Source: Cupriavidus pauculus
GTDB lineage: Bacteria > Pseudomonadota > Gammaproteobacteria > Burkholderiales > Burkholderiaceae
Direction: 5' to 3'
DNA: 64,000 bases
NCBI RefSeq assembly: GCF_022179805.1
Contig: NZ_BPUO01000009.1
Coordinates: 229,881-293,880 of the forward strand
Shown here one piece after another: positions 25,839 to 34,890 of this stretch (position 1 is the stretch's first letter; the number at the start of each line of letters is the position of its first letter). Position numbers and translations under genes: made by a program. Under the pieces are notes generated by a model. It saw only the letters and a program-made list of their open reading frames with translations. It had not been told where the DNA came from and did not search any database.

Positions 25839-26393
25839 TTCAAATCGCAACCATATCGGTATTTTATAAAAATTATTATCCCCTGCAGGCGGGGGAGCGC
25901 TCTACAGGGTTGCGGCTATGACCTCAAGGGCTCGGGGTATCGTTTGGCTAAGAAGCAGCGATTTGTCGTGGCAAGATCGCGTCAACTCTTCGGGTCCCAT
26001 GCTTGTACCGCGGCAGGTGACGGCAGCTTGTGCACAGCAAAGGAATCGAATTGCTGAAGGTGAACCGCATGTACGGTGCTGTGAGGTAGATGCAGTTGCA
26101 GGCAGATGGCATGCAACTGTTCGGAACATCATTCCGTCCTACGCACCGAATTTAACATAAATTGCGTTCGATTCACGACGCAACGCCGGAAAACGGAGTT
26201 CCGACGGGATTCGTGGTTCGCTACAAGGGCTCGGTCAAGCCGCGATCTGGCTGTCGCGTTTTTACCGCGGCGCGTCGTGTCCCACCAGCGTGGGCTTGTC
26301 TCTGCGCGGCCTCGCCCGGATACTGCTTCTCGCATCGCGCACGCAACTAGCGCGCAACCGACTCGATTTGAGAAGCATTTCTTTGACACCGCA
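25839..26393. other. Divergent gap
   Basis: About 550 bp between the membrane protein and the jetA remnant. Short frames on both strands lack domains and ribosome-binding sites. It should hold promoters for both directions. Nothing else recognised. Confidence 0.5.
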
Positions 26394-27513
26394 ATGGATT
26401 TCGATTGGAAGCAACGGACGAATCAGTATGTCCAAGCCAGGCGGCAGCATCCTGCCTGGCTTTTGCTCGCCGCGCGCAGCGCGCCACTGGTACTGAGCTG
26501 CCTTCAGACCCGTTTTTGAGAAGGGCCATGACGGCATTGCCGTCGAAGAGGCTGAGCTCAGCCTGGCCGCCATGCTTGAGGCGCATGCCAATGCCGAAGA
26601 GTTTGGGGTGGACCCCGAGGGGGATTTTTCGGGCCAGGCGCGAAGGGAGTTGCGCGGATGGATCCGACGCTCGCTCGTGATCGAGCGCGAAGGACGGCTC
26701 TATGCCACCGACGCGCTCGAAGAGGCCCTGCGGTTTGCGGCGGCCCTTGACGGCCGTCTCATGACGTCGACGGCGTCGCGTCTGTCGATTGTCCAGCGGG
26801 AGATCGAGAACCTTGAATTCAGTCTGAATCCCGATCCGCGCACGCGAGAACGATATCTGCAGCGCAAGATCCAGGACCTCGAGAAGGAGCTGGAGGAGGT
26901 GCGGGCAGGGAACCTCAGGGTGCTCAGCCAGCCAGAGGCTGTCGAGGCAATCCGCGAAATCTATAGTCTTGCCACAAGCCTGCGCGCCGACTTCAGGCGG
27001 GTCGAGGACTCCTACCGGGAGGCTGACATGGCGTTGCGTCAATCCATCGTCAGCGAGCGTAGCCATCGTGGGGAAATTGTCGACAAACTGCTCAATAGCC
27101 ACGATGAACTGCTGGAAACTGCCGAAGGGAAGGTCTTTCGCGGTTTTCAGCAGCAACTCGGCCGCACGGCAGAACTGGATGCCATGAAGCATCGTCTGCG
27201 ATTAATTGTAAGGCATCCGGCGACCAGATCGGCCCTAAATGCCCACCAAGAGAATGAACTGAGATGGCTCATAATCCGCCTAGTCGACGAATCGGCTGCG
27301 GTCATCCGTGCGCGAGCGGAGCTGGTGCCTGGCAACCGCCGATCGGAAAGAGAGTGGATGACGGTTTGCACTCTTAGCGTCTTACGTTACCGTAAGGCAA
27401 GCAAACAGTATCTAGCAAGATTATTCATCGCCAAATCATTTCGAAAATCGGTCCGACGGGAGGAATTGAGGATGCGATCGGAGGTAATTAAATACGCTCA
27501 GGCATGGCGTTAA
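26394..27513 (+). pseudogene. jetA: Frameshifted, orphan Wadjet subunit JetA (DUF3375)
   Basis: The start MDFDWKQRTNQYVQARRQHP and AWLLLAARSAPLVLSCLQT at 26394-26510 is classic DUF3375/JetA, but this frame ends in TGA at 26519. The homology goes on in the +1 frame: VFEKGHDGIAVEEAELSLAA, GWIRRSLVIEREGRLYATD, LNPDPRTRERYLQRKIQDLE, SLRADFRRVEDSYREAD. One extra C near 26511 explains the shift. JetA is the kleisin-like subunit of the SMC plasmid-cleaving complex and needs JetB, JetC and JetD, none of which follow; the C-terminus also runs into unrelated sequence overlapping the next convergent gene. It is a dead remnant unless the shift is programmed or a sequencing error. Confidence 0.8.
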
Positions 27514-28399
27514 GACCTGCCATCGGTTGATCAAAAACCAAGGAATTCCCAGTTTTCCCTAGAAGGTCAAGCATGCTAGCGATCGCCTCCTCCAGCGGGG
27601 AGTAAATTAATTCAAGGCGAGATTTCGTCTCGGAATCGACTCGCGTTAGATTCTCTTGATAGCGTGGCCTTAGAATATCTTCCGCCTCTTTTCCAGTGCG
27701 GTTGAAGATCCATCCGGTTTCAATCTTCTTTTGGCCGGTGGGTGGATTGTACCGTCCTCGATATAAGGTGAAGCAGGCGTACCCTTCATGGTTACGGTTA
27801 AAAGGTCCACGCGGACTGCCGGGATCACGGGGTTCCACGTATGAGTTTCCTTGGGAAGTTAGCGCCGAGACGGTTTCATCTTCCATTAAGTGCAGGTATT
27901 GCCTCGTCGTCTTAAGCTTCGTGATACCGTCCTTAATGACGTCAATCAGGATTTTTTCAGCCCCCTGAATGTTTATGTCGTAGGCGAGAACAGACCAAAA
28001 TGCAAAATTTGTCGCGACAAAGCGCGTCACCGGAACAAACTGAACGCGAAAATAGTCTAGGCCGCGTGTAGCGCTGAGGAGATCGATGTCCGCCCACGCA
28101 CTATTCAGACGGGACTGAACCTCTTGTATATTCAGCAGGCTAACGTTTCTGGATGTTCTGTATTGATTCAAATGAAGAATGGCCACGTCCACATCATGCA
28201 CCACCGCACGATCTTGTACCGCTTCGAACTCTTGATGTATATATGATTCGATTTCTAGAACCGCTTTTCGCAGATCCTCTTTGGTAGCTAAATTTCCACT
28301 CGATACCCCCGACAGAAGACCCCTGGCCAATTCCTTGCCGAACCCTTCCGCAGCGGCAGCCCCCATAGCAATTAAGAGATCGTCTACTCCAATCGGCAT
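27488..28399 (-). CDS. Helical protein of unknown function
   Basis: This 303-aa protein (ATG at 28399, good GGAGG ribosome-binding site) has lower GC than its surroundings. It starts with a small Gly/Ala-rich hydrophobic stretch (DLLIAMGAAAAEGFGKEL) and then long amphipathic helices (LRKAVLEIESYIHQEF, RLNSAWADIDLLSA), with a central Tyr/Gly-rich segment (ACFTLYRGRYNPP). I do not recognise a family; the general build (hydrophobic helix in a helical bundle) would suit a membrane-acting toxin, but no motif supports that. Its tail overlaps the jetA remnant by 26 bp, convergently. Confidence 0.5.
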   Translation of the reverse strand: MPIGVDDLLIAMGAAAAEGFGKELARGLLSGVSSGNLATKEDLRKAVLEIESYIHQEFEAVQDRAVVHDVDVAILHLNQYRTSRNVSLLNIQEVQSRLNSAWADIDLLSATRGLDYFRVQFVPVTRFVATNFAFWSVLAYDINIQGAEKILIDVIKDGITKLKTTRQYLHLMEDETVSALTSQGNSYVEPRDPGSPRGPFNRNHEGYACFTLYRGRYNPPTGQKKIETGWIFNRTGKEAEDILRPRYQENLTRVDSETKSRLELIYSPLEEAIASMLDLLGKTGNSLVFDQPMAGLNAMPERI

Positions 28400-28833
28400 G
28401 GCTTCCTCCGAAAAATAGAATGGGCGAAAACGTCGCGTTGCAAAACTACCTTGCGACAGAGCAAATCACCATTGTGCTTACGGTTGATACAATTGACGTC
28501 GACGCGCTTGCACGCTTGACGTAGTGGGCGGCAGTTAACGGGCAAAGCCGCTCACCAATGACGACGACCTGCAACCGCGTACCGTACTTCGTCACCGGAC
28601 AGACGATCTGCACCGATAAGGAGGCTGGTTCACCATCGCGCGAATCGGTGCGCCCAAGCGCCGATTGTGGGGCGCAGCGGCGGCCTCGCGTCATGTCGTT
28701 CGGGATATGTATGGGTCGCGGGTGCAGTTCGATAACGCGGTCTCTAGGAAAGGCGAGGGAAGCAGGCAAAAGCAAGCCGTCGCCAATCCGCGCAGAACCT
28801 GGGCTCGAGCGAACTCCCTTCTGAGAGGGAGCG
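28400..28833. other. Gap without a clear gene
   Basis: Overlapping short frames on both strands lack recognisable domains. It should contain the promoter of the 303-aa gene near 28420 and the end of the nuclease transcript on the other side. Confidence 0.45.
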
Positions 28834-29979
28834 TTAGCGACTCGGATGCGCCGTCCGAAGAATCAGTCCAACGCCGTCGGGCGCCTGAACTCTGAGCGCC
28901 CAACGCCCCTCGTCGACAAAAGAGCCCTGCAACCATGGAACGTCTGGAAGCGACGGCTCAACTTCCCCGCGCACTGCGCCAGCCAGTATTTCTGCCTCAC
29001 AATACACCGCAGCCTCCATGGGCACGTTGTGGCCCGACGGCCTTAAGCGGGTGAATGGGGCCACGAACGCTGCGGCCTGAGGTAAATCGCTAATGCCGGG
29101 CAAACCGCCGGCAAGTTCGCGAACACGGTCTCCCATCTCTCGAGACACACGAGGATGGGTTGCAAACCCCTTGTCCGACGTTGCTGAACGCATCTGCTCA
29201 GCCGTCTCTGGCATATCGAGGAGCTTGCAGATATTCACCATGCTGGCACGCTGGGCCGCCAAGAGATCAGGTAATACCCCATCAGCCCCAATCTGTTCCG
29301 GCAGGGCCGACAGATTGGGCCCAGCGCCCTGAAACTCCCCATGTGCGATGAAAGAGCGAATCTTCCGCTCGCAGCGCGGGCCCCCAAGTTCGGTGCCCAC
29401 TACACGGCCCTCCGTTGGCAACATCGGGCCAAAGCCAGGTAGCTTGACTACTTCGTCCTTATTCGGCCATATCTGGCGAAACCAGTGTTTCTGCATGGCA
29501 GACATAGACGTGTTGCGTGCGCCTTTTGCCTCCATAATGCACGCGGCGGCCCGGCCCGCGCCTGCGGGTCTAAAGAACACAAAGTCAGGACGTTTCCCGC
29601 GCGCCGGCGCCCCACAATCTTCCCAATGAACGCCCCAAATATATCCCGCCGCGTACATCTGCAAGAGCGCGAAGCCAGCGCCGAGATTGCCAGACACGCC
29701 AGACCTATTGAAGTCCTTCACATGTCCCAACTCGCGGTTCAGATACCAGCCCCCTCCCGCGTCGGTTGCCAAGCAGCCGAGGGCCGCCTCTGCGGTCGCA
29801 TGGGCAACCTGATAGCCCGGACCACCTAACGAGATACCGAGTTGGGTAGTCCTGACGATGGCCAGACGTAAGAGCTCTTGGGTAACGAGAACCCCTCCAG
29901 GCTGCAACCGTGGCGCCCAGCTTTCTGTCGGTGGCGGCGAGACCAGATGCGATTCCTCGTGAACAAAGACGGGTTGCAT
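28834..29979 (-). CDS. Putative PD-(D/E)XK nuclease
   Basis: This is a 381-aa protein (ATG at 29979 preferred; a TTG 21 codons upstream is the alternative). Residues ~145-175 show the nuclease core: RPDFVFFRPAG (catalytic Asp), then AACIMEAKGARN (E-x-K), preceded by a Gly-rich helix with VSGNLGAGFALLQMYAAGYIWG split here as GAGFALLQMYAAGYIWG. The rest is unassigned. It could cleave DNA as a solitary restriction or abortive-infection effector. A membrane-protein gene lies upstream on the same strand, 115 bp away. Confidence 0.6.
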   Translation of the reverse strand: MQPVFVHEESHLVSPPPTESWAPRLQPGGVLVTQELLRLAIVRTTQLGISLGGPGYQVAHATAEAALGCLATDAGGGWYLNRELGHVKDFNRSGVSGNLGAGFALLQMYAAGYIWGVHWEDCGAPARGKRPDFVFFRPAGAGRAAACIMEAKGARNTSMSAMQKHWFRQIWPNKDEVVKLPGFGPMLPTEGRVVGTELGGPRCERKIRSFIAHGEFQGAGPNLSALPEQIGADGVLPDLLAAQRASMVNICKLLDMPETAEQMRSATSDKGFATHPRVSREMGDRVRELAGGLPGISDLPQAAAFVAPFTRLRPSGHNVPMEAAVYCEAEILAGAVRGEVEPSLPDVPWLQGSFVDEGRWALRVQAPDGVGLILRTAHPSR

Positions 29980-30094
29980 ACGCGCGGGATAGCAGATTGG
30001 ATTGGGCGCTATTGTCGGGCTATTGAACCAAAGTCGCTCCAATCATACGAACTGCGTCGCATGCATAGTTGCTACCCGACAACATTTCGCCGTT

Positions 30095-30838
30095 CTATTT
30101 GCTTTCAGTCCGTCGCAGAATGCCGCTTGGGCGATCGATAGCATCGAGGCGAGACACCGCTTTTCCGAGGAAACAACTGAAGCCGACGACCAGCGAAAAA
30201 GCAGAGGCTGACGCAGCAAGCTGGCGGACCGTACCTTCCTTCTTGGGATCATCGACCAGCCATTGGTGAACCTCCCAACCCACTCCATAGCGAAGCCATA
30301 GGAAGACCCCCACGACGAAAACGAAAGCCGAGGGTCGCTCGCGGGCTGACCTCACAACATCCCAGTTTGAGATTCCAACGGCCAGAATCAAGACAACGGC
30401 CAGCAGCGCGATAGCCCAGTCGGCCTGGCTGTAAACCAGCCTCGACAGTACTGCCAGTGCTATTGCCGCAGCGAGCGCCCCCACTACGCTCGTGGCAAGT
30501 CGCCCGGCTCGCTCATGGCCGGTGACATGGTCAATGCACACCACAGCAATCCATACAAAGACCCCCACGGCCGCACACCATGCTCCGAAAAGAACATGAT
30601 CGACCGTATTTGGTAAGAGTGGGTGTAATTGCGCCTCCCATGCCCTCAGCGCAGCAACGCGCTCTATCACTCCGACGGAATAGTCAACGGGAGGGTTGGT
30701 GCGGATAGCGTACCGGTGACCACCGACGACCTCACGAGTGAACATCAAAAGCGCGCACGCAGCGAGAAAGATCGCTCCACAATCGACGACGAAGGCACGG
30801 ACATTGAGCACAAGACGCTTGAGATTAATCATTCGCAT
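30095..30838 (-). CDS. Membrane protein, unknown function
   Basis: This is a ~247-aa protein (ATG at 30838 or 30832) with six hydrophobic helices (for example AIFLAACALLMFTREVVGG, GAWCAAVGVFVWIAVVCI, GALAAAIALAVLS, AIALLAVVLILAVGI, ASAFSLVVGFSCFLG). No family recognised. It lies upstream of the PD-(D/E)XK gene on the same strand and may be co-transcribed, which would suit an effector plus membrane partner; this is weak inference. Confidence 0.55.
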   Translation of the reverse strand: MRMINLKRLVLNVRAFVVDCGAIFLAACALLMFTREVVGGHRYAIRTNPPVDYSVGVIERVAALRAWEAQLHPLLPNTVDHVLFGAWCAAVGVFVWIAVVCIDHVTGHERAGRLATSVVGALAAAIALAVLSRLVYSQADWAIALLAVVLILAVGISNWDVVRSARERPSAFVFVVGVFLWLRYGVGWEVHQWLVDDPKKEGTVRQLAASASAFSLVVGFSCFLGKAVSRLDAIDRPSGILRRTESK

Positions 30839-31017
30839 GACCGGCTGTTGGAAAGGCACGTTTATGGACGATTGCGGCCTGCGGGTCAAGCAACAGGAAA
30901 TTCACATATTCTGTTCGGAGCCGTGCCAAGGCGTGATCGGACGGGCATTCCCTTGCATTCGATAGGCGCCGCCAACTGTGCTTAAATTGCTAATCCCGAA
31001 CTACAGCACGAAACCGC

Positions 31018-31863
31018 ATGCTTCTCGTTGCCAATAGCACTCCCGAAGAATTTCGCGATGGTCCAAGTGCTCACGTGCCTGTATCGCTCCTGCTTTCTCT
31101 CCATAACGCCCTCGATCCGAGCCATGCATTACGGGGGACCGTACTGCGATTCATCGAATTCACGGCGGCTACCGACAAGAAAGCCCATTGGTGCCGAGCT
31201 ATCTTGGCCGATGAAAGCGGCAATCTAGAATTCGAGCGCGATCTGTGGAATCGATCCACTAACCTTGGCAAGCAGGAGACGCGCTTCCTAGCGGCCGAGG
31301 AGGCTCTAGCCAAGCTTAGCGAAGAAATGGCTATGCTTTCCTTCTTTTTGAAGGATGAGCCGCAACAACCCCAACTTTCCAGCGGGCGCACAGCAGTTGT
31401 GCCAATGGCTCCGCCTGGTCCATCTCTCGCTCGACTCAAGGCGCACTCTGGGAACATCGCTGTTCTGGCCGATCAGATGAAATGCGGCTTGTCAAACAAC
31501 CTTCTTGGCACCACGGAGACCCGTTACGACGTTTTTTTGCCCTCCGAAGGCGAGTATGACGGCGGTGCTGCAGAGCTGTTCACCGAGTTGCTCGAACGTG
31601 GTCACACGGCACAGATCGAATGCGGTTTCGATTCCTCCGTCATCGATCTATCCGCAAGTCTCTTCCTTCTGGTGCACGCCGGCGACTCGCCTGCGCGCGG
31701 AGTGGTCTCGCTGCATCGACATAGCGACGATGAGCTGAGTAACGGCGTCAAACTGGCCGAGTGGTCAGTATCCAAGGGCTCAAAAGACGATTTCTTCACC
31801 GTTGTCAACGGCGTCGAAGCGTTCATGACGGACGGATCGCGCAGAATTGACAGTGCGATATAA
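31018..31863 (+). CDS. Hypothetical soluble protein
   Basis: This 281-aa protein has no recognised motif. The first half is helical (AAEEALAKLSEEMAMLSFFL). The second half looks beta-rich with YDVFLPSEGEYDGGAAELF, then FLLVHAGDSPARGVVSLHRH. No good ribosome-binding site is visible. It runs 33 bp ahead of the HNH endonuclease gene on the same strand and may be its operon partner. Confidence 0.5.
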   Translation: MLLVANSTPEEFRDGPSAHVPVSLLLSLHNALDPSHALRGTVLRFIEFTAATDKKAHWCRAILADESGNLEFERDLWNRSTNLGKQETRFLAAEEALAKLSEEMAMLSFFLKDEPQQPQLSSGRTAVVPMAPPGPSLARLKAHSGNIAVLADQMKCGLSNNLLGTTETRYDVFLPSEGEYDGGAAELFTELLERGHTAQIECGFDSSVIDLSASLFLLVHAGDSPARGVVSLHRHSDDELSNGVKLAEWSVSKGSKDDFFTVVNGVEAFMTDGSRRIDSAI

Positions 31864-31895
31864 CGGACCGCCCGAACCCCCAACATAGAAACCCC

Positions 31896-33227
31896 ATGGC
31901 CAGCTTCCGCGATCCCGCGACCCTGCAACAACTCACCCGCGACCACTTTCATGCCGCCGCCGACGCCTGGAACGCCGGGAGGCGGGCAGCATCGCTGCGC
32001 CCAACGACCGACTGGACGGTCGAAATCGGCGGTGGCTGGTATCCGACCAAGGCGATCACCGGCGTTGCCCACGAAATCGCCGGCTTTGGCGAACTGACCC
32101 GCGCCACCTTGGCCGGGGACGCCGCACGCCGCCGGTTAAAAGCGCTCGGCTTCGAACTCGAGCGACGTCTGTCCAAGGACTCCGTGACAGCGGACCATGT
32201 CGAATCCGCCGCCCGCGACCTGCTTGCGGCCGGTCAAACCGAGGCCTACGAATTCCGCGGCAACCGGTGGCTCGTCCAAGTCGGAGACCACTGGTACGGA
32301 TACCGAAACCTTGTGCGACGCGCCGCACACTGGGCGGGCCTGCCGGAGATCCGTGACACGAACCTCACCGAACCGCAGGGCGGACGTTGGCGCGACCGGC
32401 TGCGCGAACTGGGCTTCCGTCTCAGCGACGAGGAGCGCGAAGGGCAGCCGATTGCGCCTCTGACAGAAGCCACGGCCGACGACCTGACGGCGGACGCGGT
32501 GCGCGCTGCTGCTGCGGCCTGGGATGCCAAGGACAGCGCTTTCCAACAGGCGCACGCCTCTAGCGGCTACAACGTCTGGATCGACGGCGAGCCCTATCCG
32601 CCCAAGTCGATCGGGGTATTGGCTGCGGAGTCGCTCGGCCTGGCGCCGCCAACGGGGTACGGCTACGGCACCATGAACGGTCCGTGGTATCCGAAGCTGG
32701 CCGCGCTAGGCTTTCCAGTCCTGCGCAAGGACGAGGCCCCAGAAGGTAGCGGGCAACGGGAAAGCCAAACCGCCGCAGACGTGGAAGCGCTCAAAGTCGA
32801 CCCATCGCTGGACGCCACCACAAAACAGCGCCTGGTGGACGCACGCCTGGGCCAAGGACGTTTTCGCAGCCAGTTGGAAGGTCACTGGGATGCGGCGTGC
32901 GCCGTCACCGGCGTTCGTGTCCGAGCGATTCTACGGGCCAGCCACATCCAGCCGTGGGCCGCCAGCGACAATGAGGAGCGACTTGACCCTCACAACGGCC
33001 TGCTACTGGTGGCCAATCTGGATGCCCTTTTCGACCGTGGCCTGATCAGCTTTGCCGACGATGGTACGTTGCTAATTGGCAAGGGCCTGCCCGACGACGC
33101 CGTGCGCGAGCTTGGCCTGACACAGTTGCGCCTGCGGAATAGCGCCAAGGGGGATGCCGCCCGGCGTGCCGCATTCCTGCGCCGGCACCGGGCAAAGTAC
33201 AGCTACGACGACGCCACGAGTCTCTGA
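31896..33227 (+). CDS. HNH endonuclease with three N-terminal repeats (McrA-like)
   Basis: This is a 443-aa protein. Residues ~1-285 hold three related ~85-95-residue units, each with a helix, a W/Y-rich beta segment and an ALGF/ELGF ending: GGGWYPTKAITGVAHE ... LKALGFELERR; GDHWYGYRNLVRRAAH ... LRELGFRLSDE; DGEPYPPKSIGVLAAE ... LAALGFPVLRK. Residues ~330-400 are an HNH_2-type nuclease (CAVTGVRVRAILRASHIQPW, DPHNGLLLVANLDALFDRGL). The repeats resemble the head domains in front of HNH in ScoMcrA-type modification-dependent enzymes. A type IV restriction role is plausible but unproven. Confidence 0.75.
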   Translation: MASFRDPATLQQLTRDHFHAAADAWNAGRRAASLRPTTDWTVEIGGGWYPTKAITGVAHEIAGFGELTRATLAGDAARRRLKALGFELERRLSKDSVTADHVESAARDLLAAGQTEAYEFRGNRWLVQVGDHWYGYRNLVRRAAHWAGLPEIRDTNLTEPQGGRWRDRLRELGFRLSDEEREGQPIAPLTEATADDLTADAVRAAAAAWDAKDSAFQQAHASSGYNVWIDGEPYPPKSIGVLAAESLGLAPPTGYGYGTMNGPWYPKLAALGFPVLRKDEAPEGSGQRESQTAADVEALKVDPSLDATTKQRLVDARLGQGRFRSQLEGHWDAACAVTGVRVRAILRASHIQPWAASDNEERLDPHNGLLLVANLDALFDRGLISFADDGTLLIGKGLPDDAVRELGLTQLRLRNSAKGDAARRAAFLRRHRAKYSYDDATSL

Positions 33228-33526
33228 AGTTGCCATGGTCGCCGCCAAGCAAGATTCCGAGCTCGCCCCGTTGGAACGAGGCCCCACGCCGGCAGCGGCG
33301 TTCCGTCACGCGCCGCCAGTCGCATCGGGAGCATTTCGGGGTCCAGGGGGACATCATCCAGGGACGCATGTACCTATTGGAGGAGGGCGAGTAGCGCCAA
33401 TCCGGCAGCCCGCTCAATTGCAATCCACCCCCAAGGTCTGCCAGGTGACAACGCGGCTGTGCCGCTGGCTCGCCGCGGTGGAGCACAACACCGATCAACT
33501 CACTCCAGACACACTGCCCAACTGTC
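33228..33526. other. Gap with a short coding-like scrap on the minus strand
   Basis: Around 33250-33370 one minus frame reads LDDVPLDPEMLPMRLAARDG and TPLPAWGLVPTGRARNLAW with good coding composition, but it has a stop immediately upstream and no start. It is probably a remnant. No complete gene. Confidence 0.35.
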
Positions 33527-34042
33527 ATGACCGACTATTACTCTCTTGAGCTTCCGACGACGACTGAGCTATCCGGCGAAGATTCGCCGCTGTTGGTCAC
33601 AGTTGATTCGCCCGAGTGGGCGAGGGCGGCCGCCGAGAAGCTGGGCTACTACTTCAAACGCGAACTGGGAACCGACTTCCCGCCTATGGAGGCTAGCGAG
33701 CACCCGGGAACTCGTGGCTTTATAACGTACGAGATCTATCTCTTTCACGAAGCCGCGCACGACCTATTCGAGGAGGATGCGCCCGCTTGTCGGCGCCTAT
33801 TTGGCGCGTGCGGACTGCGACACGTCACCTTCGCGAACGAGCATGAGCCTCGGTGGGAAATGCAATGGGCGTGGTTTCACCCATTCTTCCGGCATCGAGG
33901 TCATCTAGCCAAGGCCTGGCCCTTTCTGCGCCAGAGCTATGGTGACTTTCTCATCCAAAGGCCACGTCGCCAGATATGCAGGCATTCGTCGGCAAACACG
34001 ACGTGCCTCGCCCGAAATAGACGCCTTCGTCGCGACCCCTAA
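33527..34042 (+). CDS. Hypothetical protein, possibly acetyltransferase-like
   Basis: This 171-aa protein contains WEMQWAWFHPFFRHRGHL and AKAWPFLRQSYGDFLIQRP, a pattern like the acetyl-CoA-binding region of GNAT acetyltransferases, after a mixed alpha/beta N-terminus. The last ~25 residues are Arg/Cys/Ser-rich and may be a read-through after a small deletion. No operon partner. Confidence 0.45.
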   Translation: MTDYYSLELPTTTELSGEDSPLLVTVDSPEWARAAAEKLGYYFKRELGTDFPPMEASEHPGTRGFITYEIYLFHEAAHDLFEEDAPACRRLFGACGLRHVTFANEHEPRWEMQWAWFHPFFRHRGHLAKAWPFLRQSYGDFLIQRPRRQICRHSSANTTCLARNRRLRRDP

Positions 34043-34226
34043 GCGGAAGCGCTCTCGGGGCGTGGGCGAACCGTCACTACCGACGCTGCCCTTTGTCAGC
34101 TTCAATCGAGGAGTCGGTTCAGAGCCCGCTATAGATACAGTTGTGATCCGCGGACTTCCTTCGTGCTGATAAACTAGCTTTGCGCCGTACGATGCTTCGA
34201 CACCTGAAGAGCGATATGGGAGCCAT

Positions 34227-34790
34227 ATGACACAACTTACCACAGAGCAACTCTCATTTCTTAGAGCACAACGGATCTCACTGTCGTGGGTGTTTGATGC
34301 TTCCGGTCTTTCGGCAGCCGAACGCAAGAGCGTCATGAGCGCTCTCTCCAAAAAGTTCTACTATGGAGGGGCTTCGTGTAAGGCGGCCGGGCATTCATTG
34401 CGTACGAAGAGTGGCCACTGCATCCAGTGTGACACTTCGAAGATAGCCTATGAATTGCGCAGTTCTGCCAGCGGCCATGTGTACCTGGCGCATTCTCCAA
34501 GCACCGGACTCATAAAGATTGGCTACACGCAACAGCATCCGCAGGATAGAGGCCAATTCCTGCGTAACGAAGCCTACGGCGGAATTCAGGACTGGGACAT
34601 CAAACGCCTTGCTGTATTAGATAAGGATGCGGGAAAGAAGGAATTTGAGATTCATCAACGCTTAGACCGATTTCAGAAGCCAATCCTTTACAAGAAAGGG
34701 GCGGTAGTCGTTGAATGCCGTGAGATATTTAGCTGTGATCTATCTAGCGCTATAATCATTTTCGATGAGATAGTTGCTAAAAAATCCTAA
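34227..34790 (+). CDS. GIY-YIG-type nuclease domain protein with zinc ribbon
   Basis: This 187-aa protein (GGGAG ribosome-binding site before the ATG) has an N-terminal helical start, then CKAAGH and HCIQCDTSK, with Cys/His pairs that could hold zinc. From residue ~85 it has a GIY-YIG-like core: GHVYLAHSPSTGLIKIGYT, then QDRGQFLRNEAYGG, and E/H in KKEFEIHQRLDRF. These resemble the T5orf172-like branch. The gene is AT-richer than its neighbours, suggesting phage or plasmid origin. DNA cleavage or repair is a family-based guess. Confidence 0.6.
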   Translation: MTQLTTEQLSFLRAQRISLSWVFDASGLSAAERKSVMSALSKKFYYGGASCKAAGHSLRTKSGHCIQCDTSKIAYELRSSASGHVYLAHSPSTGLIKIGYTQQHPQDRGQFLRNEAYGGIQDWDIKRLAVLDKDAGKKEFEIHQRLDRFQKPILYKKGAVVVECREIFSCDLSSAIIIFDEIVAKKS

Positions 34791-34890
34791 CTGCGACGAT
34801 CCGATCCGTCGGCTGTTGTCCGAAAATAGCACACGACTCCGCCCGCTCGTAAGCGAATTGAGTAGCGCTAATAGAACATGCCGCCGCATG

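Noticed and set aside
33046..33528. 160-aa minus-strand frame after the HNH gene
   Set aside because: Cys/Arg-rich and overlaps the HNH 3' end; only a short segment in another frame looks coding, and it has no start.
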